This document shows positions 1 through 12,121 of a stretch of 64,000 nt of DNA, one piece after another. Position 1 is the stretch's first letter. Each line of letters starts with the position of its first letter. Under the pieces are notes generated by a model, which was not told the origin of the DNA, did no database searches, and saw only the letters and a list, made by a program, of their open reading frames with translations. The translations under genes and the position numbers were made by a program. Source of the DNA: Fonticula-like sp. SCN 57-25 (Eukaryota; Nucleariida; Rotosphaerida); NCBI GenBank assembly GCA_001724245.1, contig MEDX01000001.1, forward strand, positions 1 through 64,000, written 5' to 3'.

Positions 1-54
1 CCGCGCGACCTGCCGCCGCCGAGGCCTTTTGGAACGGCTGCGAAATCCCACTGA
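1..54 (+). CDS. possible C-terminal end of an upstream gene (partial)
   Basis: The first 51 bases read open in frame 1 and end in TGA at 52-54. The short proline- and arginine-rich tail has codon use like the rest of the window. AT-rich sequence begins immediately after, as at other 3' ends here. A convergent arrangement with the ECM29 stop at 147 would fit the local spacing. No homology can be judged from 17 residues, so this is only a suggestion that a plus-strand gene enters from the left. Confidence 0.25.
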   Translation, partial: PRDLPPPRPFGTAAKSH

Positions 55-146
55 GTTATTCAAGTTTTAAAGTTTATTTCAATGTTTCACAGCTTTATTT
101 TTGTAAGATTAATGATAGAACAAGTAAAGTACCATATACATGCCAT

Positions 147-3100
147 CTATTTACGACCGCGGAGCACCGCGAGGAGAGCAGACGCCGAGTCAGCTACCTC
201 GGCCGGGCTTCCGTCCTTGAGGAACCCCGAGACGACGTCGGCCAGCGCAGTGCCATGCTGCTGCAGAATCACCGCCGCGTCGTCGCGCGAGGCGAGTGCC
301 GCGAGCGCCTTGATGTGCGCCGCCTTGACCGATGAGTACCGCTCGTCGCGCAGTGTGAGCGACGCGGCCGCCAGCACAAAGTCTGCATGGGCCTGCTGGA
401 GCGCCTCGAGCGACGGCAGACGCTTAAAGAGCGTCTCGAGACCGCCGTACGCGCCCTGGCGCACGGCCCACGTGGGGTCACCGGCAAACTTGACCAGCCT
501 GGTGTGCACGGCGAGCGCCTCGGCGGGGTCGACGGGCGGGTCCGCCGCCGCGACGGCCGCCGCGGAGAGACGCAGCGCCGCCGCCGCACACAAATACGTG
601 AGCGGGCCCGTCTTGGGCTCGTCGTCGGCCTCGTCGTCGTCCCGCTTGGCCGGCGCCGCCTTGGCGTCGACCTCCATCGGCGCGAGCACGTCGTGGATGA
701 CGTCCGCGACGGCCGCATAGTTGGCGCACGGGACCTGCTCGTGTAGAACGATGAGCGACTCGAGCACCGCGCGACGGTACGTGAGGTCGCGCTTGCCGGC
801 CTCGCGGTAAAGCGCCTCGGAAATCTCGGCCACGGGCAGCGCGGCGACGGCGGCGGAGAGCGCCGGGTCCTCCTCAGCGGCCTTTTGCGCCTTGGAAAGG
901 AGCGCGACGACGGCGCGCGGGAGCGCATCCTTGCCCTGCCACACGCGGCCCGCAAGGCCGTCGAGGAGCATGCGCGAGATGGGCTCTGCGGCGGCGACGA
1001 GCGTGTCGGCGGCGGCCTTTTCGGTAAAGGCGGCGACGGCGAGCGCGCCCTGCTGGCGGACGGGCCACGAGGTGGACGCCAGGCAGTCGGCCATGAGCGC
1101 CACGATCTCCTGGCGGTAGAGGCGCAGCGTCCCCTTGGACTCGAGGTTGAGCTCCTCCCAGGCGTTCGTCCAGGCGGCCGCAGCGGCCGTGTCTGCGTCA
1201 AAGCGCGCCACAAAGAGAAGCGGGATCACGTCCGACAAGCACTCGCGCAGCACCGGGCCCGCGTGCTTGCTGATCTCGTAGATGCACTGCCCTGCCACGC
1301 CGTGCAGGTCGCTGTCCGCGTTCTCCATGTAAATCTTGCGCAGGTGCTTGACGAGCTTGCCGCACGTCTCGGCATCCACGAGCGCCGTCGTCTGTGCAAG
1401 CGCCGTGATCATGGACGACCGCACGGCCGCGTTCTTGTCGACAATCGTGCCGGAAAGCGCCTTGAGAATCGCGGGCGCGTGCGGCTTGAACAGTGCCGGC
1501 GACTTGAAGCACAGCAGCGCGACCACGCGCGCCGAACCGGCCTTTGTGGGAAGCCCGATGCCCTTGCGCAGAAGAGCCTGGAGCTTGGGAGAGAACGCCT
1601 CCATGCACGCGTCGTCAAAGCGGTCGAGGCACGCCTCAATCGCCTCCATCGAGGGCGACGAGCGCGTGGCGGCAAGGCGCGACTTGTCCAGCTGCTCCGG
1701 CGACAGCTCGTACTTGCCCACGTGGAACGACAGGTAGTTGAGCACCTGTGGCTCGAGGCCAGAGAGCGCCTCCAGTAGCCAGCTCGCGATCTGAACTACG
1801 AACGGGCGCAGCGGGGCAGGCGACGCCTGCTTGCAGATCTTGACCAGCGTGTCCAGCGAGAGCGCCTTGGCCTCCTCGGACGAAGAAACAACACCCTGCT
1901 CGAGCAGGAACGGGATGACAAGCTCGAGCGTTTCGCGCGAACGCGCCTCGGGGCTCGACGGCTCAATCGCGCGCATCGTCATCGCAGTCAGGCTGCGCGC
2001 GCACATGACGCCGGCCTTGCGGACAGACTCTTTAATGTCGTCCATCACACGCAGAGTCATGAACCACATGTCGCTCAGGTACGCCTTAAAGTCCTGCACA
2101 GAGCGTCCGTGCATCAGGTCCGTCAGCGCGCACGCACTACCAAGCAAGAATAAGAAAAAAGAAACAGCACAGAGTAATTATTCGCACCTGGCCTCGCGAA
2201 CGCGCCACATACGGTTGCCCAAGTTGGGCATGATGTCGGCCATGATTTCGGGAAAGGCGTCCTCGACGGCCTTGCGCGGGTCGTCGACGATGGCCTTCCA
2301 GATCGTGTCCATGGCCTCGTGCACGCGCGGCGTTGGGTCAAACCGGTAGCGGAAGAGCTTGGGAACGACCTCGCGCAGATGAGGCTTGAGCTGCTCGCGC
2401 GCGCGGCCGGCAATGGCGCCAAATCCAAAAGCGGCGCCCCGACGCGAGTTCCACAGCGCGCTCTGGCTGGCGAGGTTCATAAACTTGTACATGAGGTCCG
2501 GCTGGTTCAGCTCGGTAACAAGCGAGCACAGCTCGCGGTACGTTGACACGGTGCCGCCGTCCGCTGTCGTCGCCAGCGGCTCATCAAACATGGCGGCGTC
2601 CGGGCGAGCCGCGCCCGACAGCGTCTGCTGTGCGCGTGTGGCCGAAAAGGTGCCCAACAGCGAGCGAACAAGCTCATCGCGCATATCGGCGGTGCCGAGG
2701 TCGTACACGACACCGAGGCCGCGCGACGCGCACTCTTGCGTCGTATCTACAAAAAAAGTTTAGCAAAGATAAAAATGGCGGGAGGCAGCGCACCGTCGCG
2801 GTCATTGAGAAGGCGCGCAAATGCGCTGTGGAGGTCCTTGAGGCGGGCAAGGACGCCCGGCGAGCTGCCGCCAAACTTGACCAGCGAGAGCAGCCACGCG
2901 CTCGACGCCATCGCGTGGTTCGGGCGCGGGTTCGTGACATGACTCTCCATAATGTCCGAAATTAGCTTGTCGCAAAGCGCGTCCCGGGGGCCAGTGAACT
3001 CAAGAGGCTACCGTTTCCGAATTAAAAAGGGTGTCAAATGCGCGAGCATCTTTAAAACGTACCTGAGGAAGTCCCGCGAGGCGCTCGCTTGACCAGCGGC

Positions 3101-6100
3101 AGACAATGTTGCACATGGCCTCGCCAATCGTGAGCTGCAAGTCGATGCGCTTCACCTCTGCGCAGCCGCGGAGCGCATCCAGTGCCTGGCGACAAAGGTC
3201 CTCGTCGGGCTCCCCCACGGCAACGTGCCCAATGGTCAAGGCAAAGCGTTCCTGCACCTTGGCGTCGGTGGCCTTTGCCAAGAGCGCGCTCAGGTGCTTA
3301 AGGAGCGGGGTGCCGTCCAGCGGCGGCATCGGGAAGAAGCGGCCCATTTCGGCGACGGATTCGCAAGCGGCGAGCTGAAGGAACGTCTCGCGCGACGACA
3401 GGTAGGGGTACACGCTCGGCGCCGCGAGCAAGAGGAAGCTCGTATCGCTCACTAGAGGCACGGTGAGCGGTTTACAAAGTCGGCTGAGCGTTGCGTACCA
3501 CCACGGACGACAGCCGTCTCGCTGATGAGGTATCCGAGCGCAACCATGGCAAAGTGGCGGACCTCGGCGCGCACTGTGCGTTTTTCATCAACCGCCAAAA
3601 GCGCAATTTGGTCGCGCGCGGCGGTCTCAACGGATGGGTCGTTCGCGCCCGACGCGTTGCGTACAAAGATGGTTGCGTACAGCCGGGCCGTGATCGTGCG
3701 GACGGCATCGTTTGCAACAAGTTCAAACTGGCGCAGCGTGCGAATCGTGTCCTTGAGGCCGGCCGGCCAGAATGAGGAGCCGTACACGACAAACTCGCGA
3801 AGCATAGATCCGGCAGTTGCGACCAGCAGCAGGTCATTAGTGGGCACTAGGGCGGCCTTGAGGAGCTCCAGCATGCGGCCTTGCGCAGCGGTGCCGGCAG
3901 CATCTCCCGCCGACTCGAGCTCAGCCAGGTGAGCGCGCAGCTTGCTGCTGCTCAGGATCGGCTCGTCGTCCTGCCCCTCGTCATAGCGAACGAGATCCGC
4001 GGTGACCGTCGCGCCGCTCTCCACGAGCAGCAATAGCCGCGCGTAGCGGAGCAGGTTGCGGTAGGCAGGCTGGCAGAGGCCGCGCAGCGCAGGCGACGAC
4101 CCGGCCTGCTGAACAGGCACTGCGCAGAGTGTGAGCGGCCACGTCAGTCAAAGAGCAAGGAAATTGTACCGAAAGAGTCGTCGTCGAAGATGCGCCACAC
4201 AACGTGCAGCAGGGAGGCAAACGAGGGTCGCTTTGCGGGGTCGCTTGGGACGTGCAACCCCTGCAGCCCGAGCTCGCGCACTTCATTCTTGGTGTCGCCC
4301 GTGGCTACCAGACGTGGTTAGCAAGCATAAGCAGAATGGCGCCGCGCGTACCGACAACGCAGAGAAGACGGGCAACAGCATCCTGCGGCGGCAGGACATC
4401 CGCGACGTAGCGCATCGCCATGACGCGCACAAACGCGTTCGTGTTGGTCACATTCTTGAGCAGCAGCGTGCGGATACGCTCCAGCAGCAGCTCGGGAAGG
4501 TCCAGGAGCGACGGGATGATGTTGGCCAGCGCTTCCTGCGCAGAGAGCTTGGCGCCTCCGTTCTCGGTAGCGAGCGATGCAAAGAGCGTCTCAAGCAAGT
4601 CCACGTTGGTGCGAGCGAGCGACGGGACTGCGGAAAAATGTCAGACAAAAACCAAATAATCACCATGACGCGTACCGCGACGCATAATCAGCCCAAGCGA
4701 AACGAACGCGTAGTTGCGGATCTGCGACTCGCCCTGCTCATCAGATTCGGCGGCGATGAGCTTTGTGACTCCGCGGAGCAGCATCGGCGCGACCGGGGTG
4801 ATCACCTCGTCCGAGCTCATGCGGGCGATCCACTGGAGGAAAGATGCACCCTGCTGGCACAGCCGCGGGTTCGTATCTTCGCCAAAGAGCGCGTCAAAGG
4901 TCACCTGCAGGAAGGCCGGGAAAGTGTTTGCGGCCTTGGCCGACCGCTGCAGCTGACGAAGAAGCTTGTGCTTTAGGTCTGTGTGCGCCATCGGCTGGCG
5001 AGACGCGGCCGGCACAGTGGACGCGTCGCCCATATATAGGGCAAACAGGCGGTTCACTACCGTCGCATCCTCGAGCGACACGTTCTGAAGACGCTTGAAA
5101 AGCGAGTCGCCCTCGCGGGAAACAGGGTCCATCTGCGGATCGACAGACGCGACAATAAAGTGAGGAAGCTTGTTTACCTCGGGCCACGGCGCGCTGTCCA
5201 CAAACTTGAGCACGCTCAACTGCAAGATATCGTTAAAAAACACCGAGAAATGCAGCCAGCGTCGCACCTTGGCCGCCAAAAGGTCCTCAAATGTCCAGAC
5301 CTTGCGACCGCTGCGGGTCACAATATCATTCGCGTCGGGGCTCAGCGTCGGCGGAACTTCCACCATCCTGCCGAAACCAGAAGCTGGCGCGCCTCTTACG
5401 GGCGCGGCTCCGGCAGCACCATTCGAGACGGGCAGGGCGTACAAAAGGACGTAGAGAAGCCAGTCCTGAAAAACACGCGCATCCTTGTCCTGCTGCTCTG
5501 CGATCTGCACGCGGCCCAGGATCTAGACAGGCACGTCAGGTCTGAGAGTCATTGGCAAGGGCAAAAAAGAACGGACCGGCAACAAGATATGAAAAATAGC
5601 AAGGCGCTGCGACAAAACGCGGTCCGCAAAACCGCTCACCAGTTTCTGCGCAAGCGGCAGCTTCTCATCGGGCGTCATCCGCGCCATGCCCATCTCCACG
5701 TAAATAATTGTAAAGTTCTTAACCGCCGCGGGAACTGCACATTGTGAGCGCTCAAACAGGCCATAGTCAAGAACGCAGACGAACCTGCGTTGTCGAGAAA
5801 CTGCGCCACAAGGGCGGCTGTCGGCAGCTTGGCACCGGTGACCTGCTTCAACCGCACATTGATATGGGACAGTGTAGACATCAACTAGACGCACGCCACA
5901 CGTGTCAGACATCCATGTCTACTCTTAAGCAAGCGCACCTTTTGCTTCACGGCAGCATCGGGGCTTGCGCCCTTTAGAAGCAGAGGGACGAGAAAGGTGC
6001 CCAAGGTCTTTTCAAACTTTTCATCCTGATCGGCCAGTGCAAACGCAAAATCAACTCGCTCGAGGAGTTCTACGCACACGAGACAAAGACAATGTCAACA

Positions 6101-6152
6101 CACAGAGCAGAGTGAGCGCCCTTGGTCTATTCGCACCTAGATCGCTGGCCAT
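147..6152 (-). CDS. ECM29: proteasome adaptor and scaffold protein ECM29
   Basis: Large HEAT-repeat protein that binds the 26S proteasome, tethers core to regulatory particle, and links proteasomes to membranes and quality control. Spliced conceptually it gives roughly 1800 residues, matching the family (human about 1845). Family-like blocks occur in order: the N-terminal LLERV start, NFTIIYVEMG near residue 90, a FPAFLQVTFDALFG block, and the C-terminal part containing DDIKESVRKA and LEPQVLNYLS. The start is ATG at 6150-6152. A 16-nt first exon (6152-6137) joins at 6069 to read MASDLELLERV. The next introns are 5938-5885 (donor GTGCG) and about 5784-5735; around a dozen introns are expected in all. 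The last exon (about 2147-147) is long and encodes over 600 residues. No break was seen. It lies head-to-tail with SNF8. Confidence 0.93.
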
Positions 6153-6345
6153 GGCTGCCGCGATCGCTCACTCGCGCGATGCGAGCGTCAAATGATGACG
6201 CACACAAACGCTGATTTGCGTACTTTTGATTAGAGATTTGGCGCCAAACCAAACAAAGCGGCCACGAGCAAAAATGTACATTATTCAGCTATAACAAGCA
6301 TGAACGAAAGGCAAAAGTACAAAATGAATGCAATAATATGTATGA

Positions 6346-7425
6346 TCATGAAGAGCTGAGAGGGAGCCAGTAGGTAACCGGGGCTTCCTGCTCATCGATC
6401 CACAGCACGCCATCCTTGACAAAAGTGTCCTGGATCACACACTGTTAGCGAGTACAACTCACAATTAATGCAGCATACCAGTGTCGCCAGAACACGGGCC
6501 TCTTCCCACGAGAGCTCGGCTCCAAGCGCTTGGGCGGTCCCTTTGCCCTTTGCCTTGCAGACATTGTAAGCAGGGAGCGAGGGCAGCCTAGGGGCGTACC
6601 TGTAGCAAAGAAAGGATCGCATAGTGGTCTGTATTGAGCTCTCTTGGCACCGACTGCACCATTCGCTTCGGACCTATCGCATCATCGTTAGGATGTGCAC
6701 ACAGGTGGCGGCTTTGCTTCGTGCCTGCCGAAATGATGCTGAACCCGGAGCCGAGCGCCTTGACAGACTTGATCGCGCGCGTCACGTCATCCCTGCCATA
6801 TGGTCAACACAGCGCAATCAAACCTAAAGCGGCAGCGTACTCGCTGACGGCCTGCGCCTTGCTGCCTCGCCTCAACCGCAAGAGGTTAAGCAGGTCGTCC
6901 ATCGCAATGATTCCGCCATTTTGGGGCCTGGTCCTCAAACATATTTCAATAATTTGCACCGCCAACTCGTAGTAAAAGTCACCCACGCCAAGCAATTCTG
7001 ACCAGAAACCCTTGGTGGCTACGCGCTCATCAGCAATGGTCCCCATCCAAGTGGCGGGAAAGCTGCGTACAGGCGAGCGGGTCGACGCCGATCTGCGCGC
7101 ACATCTTTTGAAAGTGCATACGAAACTCTGGGTTGGCGCTAATGTCTTTCCTGTGCTTCGCCGCAAAGTCCTCTAAATTTGACTTGAATGTCTCGAGGTG
7201 CTCTTGCAGCTGTCACTCTAGCGTGAGCCCCCCACTAAGCATTGGTGATCCGTCGTACCTCCGCCATCTTGTTGGCCTCCAGCGCTTGCCCTACCTGCTG
7301 GAATTGCTCCTGCCAACACGTCCACATGTCAGCACACATTCACTATCAATGTATACGGGCGAGGAATAACGCACATTGCGCATCTGCTTCCTTTGGATCC
7401 CTTGGACCCCGACATGCCGACGCAT
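6346..7425 (-). CDS. SNF8: ESCRT-II subunit SNF8/VPS22 (EAP30)
   Basis: Subunit of the endosomal ESCRT-II complex, which sorts ubiquitinated cargo into multivesicular bodies. Spliced reading gives an N-terminal helical segment (EQFQQVGQALEANKMAE, then LQEHLETFKSNLEDFAAKHR), the family block KGFWSELLGVGDFYYELA, winged-helix segments (TRAIKSVKALGSGFSI; MVQSVPRELNTDH), and a C-terminal tail (FVKDGVLWIDEQ then YWLPLSSS). The order and length match VPS22, about 240 residues. The start is ATG at 7423-7425, giving MRRHVGVQGIQRKQMRN. The first intron starts at 7374 with donor GTGCG. The stop is TGA at 6346-6348. Its start codon is only about 98 bp from that of the divergent EF-hand/RA gene. Confidence 0.93.
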
Positions 7426-7523
7426 GTTGGCCGCTGCTGTTGATGCAATGAACAAGTCACCGGGGTGGGCCGAAACTGATCCCCCCATTGTTTGGTGGTC
7501 CACCGCCGCAACCAAAACAAGCC

Positions 7524-8472
7524 ATGGGAGCGGAGGCGCTTGCGACCCGCAAAGAGGCGATCGACTATGCGGCGTCGTCTGCTTTTGAGCACTACGACAG
7601 CGACAATGACGGCTCGTTGTCCCAGTTTGAGTTTTTCCTTTTGCTTTGGGACTTGAAAAGGTACGCTCGCGGTAATGCACCCGAGACGACGGAGCCTAAT
7701 CCCGCGCCTTTTTAGTAATGCCGCCGAGCCGTTCACAAAGGAGCAGGCGCAGCACTGCTGGACCGCCGTTAACCCTGCAGGCAGCGCCTCTCTATGCGTC
7801 GAAGACTTTCGCAGCGGACTAGAAACACTCTGGGAGTATGACTTTTTCAAGGGAGGCTGGCCGGCTGGACTGGATGGTACGACGGGCGTTGATCGGCATG
7901 GCGCGTGCTCACCGGGTGAACGCGCAGCATCCCAATTGCCAGATATTGCAGAGTACGACGTGACGGACATGGAGGGCGTGGAGGATTCGGTGGATCTTGC
8001 CGCCGAACTGAGGGCGCTTCGGATCCAGATCGCGCGCTCAAAGCCAGAATCCGAGCCTGCCGGCATGACACTGGTTCCTCTACAAGCACGCCCGGGAACG
8101 GAAATGGTGCGTTTTTTTAACAAGCAAGAATATTATCTTACACTCCCCTCTTTTTAGCGCACGATCCGCGTGTATCGCGAGAACGAGTCCTACAAGACGC
8201 TCATGATCACCCCAATGACGCGGTGCGGCGAGCTTTTGCGGATGGTGATAGAAAAGCTGGACCTCTCGCCGGAAGAGTCTGCGAAGATGACGCTCCACGA
8301 AAGCGTGAATGGTATCATGCGCACGCTGGATCAGACCGAGCTGGTCTCGGACGTGGAGGACAGGAATGGCAAGGTGTACATCTCGGACGTGAACCTCGCC
8401 AAGATGAGCCGACGCAGCGTGGTGGGAGGCGCAGTGAACCTCTTCCGCAAGCGGAGTTCTATGATTAAATAG
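7524..8472 (+). CDS. EF-hand protein with C-terminal RA-like (ubiquitin-fold) domain
   Basis: Family not recognised by name. An N-terminal EF-hand pair is likely. The first loop, DSDNDGSLSQFE (residues about 24-35), has all canonical calcium ligands including Glu at position 12. A second degenerate hand follows (NPAGSASLCVEDF). A polar linker leads to a C-terminal segment of about 100 residues that starts TIRVYRENESYKTLMI. It closely resembles the segment at 34141-34420 in the F-BAR gene and looks like a Ras-association or related beta-grasp domain. The first in-frame ATG is at 7524. Introns lie at about 7661-7714 (AG|TAATG junction) and about 8106-8157. The stop is TAG at 8470-8472. Likely role, by inference: a calcium- and small-GTPase-responsive adaptor. 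Confidence 0.72.
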
Positions 8473-8699
8473 TTCTTTTGCGCTGCTGTGGTATTTTTCC
8501 GCCTTTGCTGCCTGTATTAAGTCGTGTTTTGCGTTACCATGGTTGTACATTTTCCGTAGTTTTTGTTCAATTGTATTCCTGCACCAATATCAGTATTTCT
8601 TCTTTACATAAGAGCCACCTCGGTTTGTTTATCGCGGCGTCGCCCATACAGCTCTCACAGGCACCGTTCGGATGGCTGCACCAGAGCATGCCGGGCGGC

Positions 8700-9954
8700 C
8701 TAGGCGTAGATTGACGCACCCAGGCGGTCCTCGACGAGCCTGACCCAAAAGGAGACGGCGATGGGGATCAGCTTGTCATTAAAGTTGAACTTTGAGCTGT
8801 GGCAGAGGTGCGACTCCTTGCCCTCCTCGGCGGTTCCAAGCACGAACAGGCAGCCGGGGCGCTCCTGCAGGTAGTAGGCAAAGTCCTCTGATGCCATGAG
8901 CGGCAGGCTGTTGGTGGTGACGTTGTCCTCTCCCAGCAGGGCGGCAGCGACGCGCTTGACGTGCTCAGTCTCCTCTGGCGTGTTGACCGTCACAGGGTAG
9001 CCGTCGTCGTACCTGATGCTCCCGCAGCAGTTGTACGCCTCCGCCGTGTGCTTGATGATGCTGCTGAACCGCTCGCGGACGCGGTCCGACACGGCGGGCT
9101 TAAAGTCGCGGATGGTGCCCGCCATCGAGACCGCCTCGGGAATGACGTTGTCAGCCTCGCCGCCCTTGATGACCGTGACCGAAAGCACGGCCGAGTCCAT
9201 CGAGGAAACATTGCGCGACACGATGGACTGGGCGCCGACGACGATGTGAGCCGCAGGGACGACCGGGTCGATGCAGAGGTGCGGCGACGACGCGTGCCCA
9301 CCCTGCCCGCGGACAACCGCGTGAAACTCGGTGGTGTGCGACGTCATGGGGCCCGGAACAACGCCGAGCGTGCCGAGCGGCAGCGTGGGCCAGTTGTGCA
9401 TGCCGTACACTTCGTGGATACCCTCGAGGCAGCCCTCCTTGATCATGGGCTCGGCGCCACCGGGGCCCTCCTCAGCTGGCTGGAATAGAAGCCGGATAGA
9501 AAGGTTTGACGGGATGCGCGAGCGAGCCTTTGCAAAGAGCAGGCCAGCGCCAACGAGGCAGGCTATGTGTCCGTCGTGGCCGCACATATGGGCCACCCCG
9601 GTATTCTTCGAGCGGTACTCGAGGCCCGCATTCTCCTCCGTCATCGGCAGCGCATCGAGATCGGCACGCAGCGCCACGGCGCGCTTCCCTTCTCCCACGG
9701 CAGGCGCCTCGCCCACAATGTCGATAACAAGGCCAGTCCCTCCCATGATGCGAACAGAGGTGACACCCGCGGCCTCGAGCATCTCCTTCACCTTGGCGGC
9801 GGTGCGCACCTCCTTGAACCCCACCTCCTACAAGAAGCGCATTAGCAACAGCATGGAACGGCGGCAGGCATACCGGGTGCGCGTGAATGTCGCGCCGAAG
9901 GGCCACGAGCGCCTCATTCAGAGCCGTCACCTCATCCTCGAGCCTTCCCGCCAT
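8700..9954 (-). CDS. M20-family amidohydrolase (ILR1 / hippurate hydrolase-like)
   Basis: Zinc or manganese peptidase-like amidohydrolase of the M20D group, which removes amino acids or acyl groups from N-acyl amino acids. Plant members cleave auxin-amino acid conjugates; the substrate here is unknown. The metal-binding motif HMCGHDGH is present near residue 110, followed by LLFQPAEEGPGGA, the dimerisation-domain GGHASSPH, and the C-terminal SEDFAYY block, all expected for the family. It has about 400 residues and is complete. Exon 1 runs from ATG at 9954 (an in-frame ATG at 9987 is an alternative) to RRDIHAHP. It is joined across one intron (about 9876-9829) to EVGFKEVRTA. No signal peptide is evident, so a cytosolic enzyme is likely. 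It is divergent from the gene starting at 10076. Confidence 0.9.
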
Positions 9955-10075
9955 TCCTGGCCATTCCGAGCCCCTTTGCCTTGTCATCCTTTTGCGGTCG
10001 TTCTCATTGGATTATCCACGTGGGCGCAACTCCAGTTTGCCGGTTGACGACGCTCGCGGCAGCCGTGATTGCGCC

Positions 10076-11896
10076 ATGGCACCGCTGCCGGAGCCAAAGG
10101 TGTACCGGGCCACGTCCCAGCGGCCCGAGGCGATCAAGCGGGTGATGCGTCACCAGCGCCTTCGCAAGATCAGCATAGAGCGCGAGGGTACGGCTTGTTG
10201 TCTTGGGAGATGCGTTCGTTGCTAACTAAGACCCAACAGAGGCGATGCGCCGCGAAAAAGCAGAGCAGGAGGCGCTCGAGAAGAAGCGCAAGGAGCAGGC
10301 AGATCTGCCAGAGGACTTGGATGCATATGAGGCGCAGCTTGAGCAGCAATTGGCCGAGCTCCAGACCCACAAGATGAAGCTTTTTATACTGATGAAGCAG
10401 GTGTTGCTAAGCGAGGCCGAGTCGCGGAAGAAGCAGGAAGAGGCGCAGGCAGCTGCCCAGGCGCAGGCCCAAGCACAGGCACAGGCGCAGGCCCAGGCCG
10501 CCATTCAGGCTGCGGCCCAGGCAGCTCAGGCAGCCAAAGCGGCGGCCGCCGCTCAACCGCAGCAATCTTACGGATCGTCGTCATACCCGTCGACCAGCAG
10601 TTCTTCGGTGCCAGCCGGTGCTACGCCTTCGTCGACGTACTACCCACCGAGCAGTTTCCCTATATCCCACCCATCGTATGCATATATTTTTTTTAATGAA
10701 AGTATGCTAACGGGAGCTTTAGTAGCAGCGGCGGTAGCGACTGGCGCGACCGGTCCTCCTCTGATTGGCGCGACCGCTCGAATTCGGACTGGCGCGACCG
10801 TTCGCGAGCTGGCGCCTATCCAACATCGACGCTCCCACAGCAGTGCGCATACTTGTTGTATTTTTACGTATGCTGACGCAAAGCAGACCGCCACCCGCGC
10901 GCCCCCTTTCGGTCCACGCCGGCGATCCCATCTCTGGGCCGACGCAGCTCACCAGCCTCCCTTCGAGCCCCGCCGCGCGCTCATACCACCCCTCGGCACA
11001 GCGGACGCCCTCCCAGCACAACCAAGACTACGACGACTACGGCCGCAGTCGCCGCCCAGGCAGCCCCACCGGGCCCCGTGGCGGGCAGTCCTCTTCGTGG
11101 AACGTACGCATCTCGCACTTGCCAATGACTGTCGGTCTCACACGGTGCCCGTAGCGCGCTTCGAGCGACGCAGGCGATTCGCAGTACCTCCACCGCCGCA
11201 GCTCCATCGGTCTTTCCGGCCCGACGCCGTCGTCCAGCTCGGCGTACCAGTCGGGCGGGGTTCACAGCCCACCAAAGAATCCTACCGGCCTCGGTGCGTT
11301 CGCAGGCGCCGCCCGCCGCGATAGCCTCGGCGCCACTCCCCCGGGGCGGCGCGACAGCCTTGGCGGGCTGCCTTCCCCCGGATCTGACGGTGCGCCCCTG
11401 CGCATGTGTACGTAGCTGGCTTCTTACGCTTTGCGATAGGTTCGAGAACCCCGTTTGCCGCCCACCAGACGCCGGCGTACCCGACACCCGCAAGCACCGC
11501 CGGTGCCGCGCCGGTGCCCATGCCGGTCCCGCCCAATATTGCAATGATGTTCCCGAACCAGGCGGCGGCAGCGGCGGCCGCTGCGGCCATGGCCACAATG
11601 AACCCATTGCTGATGGGCTACGGAGCGGTACGTCCCATTTGGTTCGTGCACGACAGCTAACGTTTTTGTAGCGCCTGCCGATGATGATGAACACGCCGCC
11701 CGTCCATCGCCCGCCGTTCTTCCCGGCTGGCTTCCCCGGCATGCCGCCGGTGCCTTTCGGTTCCCTTCCGGCTCGGCCCGGCATGCCGCCGGCCGCGCAG
11801 CCCGCGGCGCCGGCGAACCCGAACGGTACGACGCCCACCCCACCGGCGAGCGGATCTTCCGCACCGCAGACAGGGACTCAGCCGAGATACTATTGA
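10076..11896 (+). CDS. low-complexity protein with N-terminal basic/coiled-coil region and Q/A, SDWRDR and Pro-rich repeats
   Basis: Not recognised. The start is ATG at 10076 (MAPLPEPKVYRATS). A basic helical region follows, then a charged coiled coil (residues about 38-110) that includes LDAYEAQLEQQLAELQTHK. Next comes an alternating Gln-Ala run encoded at 10447-10500, and a Ser-rich stretch. Three near-identical SDWRDRS units are encoded at about 10733-10806. The rest is Ser/Pro/Arg- and Ala/Met/Pro-rich, ending QPRYY at TGA 11894-11896. At least six exons are inferred; donor/acceptor pairs include about 10201-10240, 11104-11156 and 11628-11671, most with clear branch sites. The composition (RDRS, RRDSLG, poly-A, P-rich) suggests a nuclear RNA-processing or chromatin-associated protein. 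That is inference only. Confidence 0.6.
10447..10505. repeat. Gln-Ala coding microsatellite
   Basis: Tandem CAGGCN/CAAGCN hexamers encode an alternating (QA)n tract inside the low-complexity protein. Hexameric repeats of this kind expand and contract in frame. No other function is visible. Confidence 0.8.
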
Positions 11897-12121
11897 TACG
11901 CGCTCGCTTTTGTGTTTTTTTTGCCCATCGCATTTGTACAATATAGGTTGATATCGAAATAGGCACTGAGCTGGTCACTTTTGTATTCACAATATTCTAG
12001 CTGGAAAAGGCAAAGAAAACAAAAAAAAAGAACGACGCTGCAGACTATCAAACTGCTTTCAAAGCGAAAACAATACATAGAGAGAATAGCTTGGCATATC
12101 GTTCAGGAGCGAGCTAAAAGG

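Noticed and set aside
147-1778. Several plus-strand frames opposite the last ECM29 exon
   Set aside because: Arg- and Ala-rich shadows; the minus-strand reading has clear ECM29 conservation.
7488-7523. Upstream extension of the EF-hand/RA protein to 7488
   Set aside because: The codon there is TTG. No ATG exists in frame between the upstream stop and 7524.
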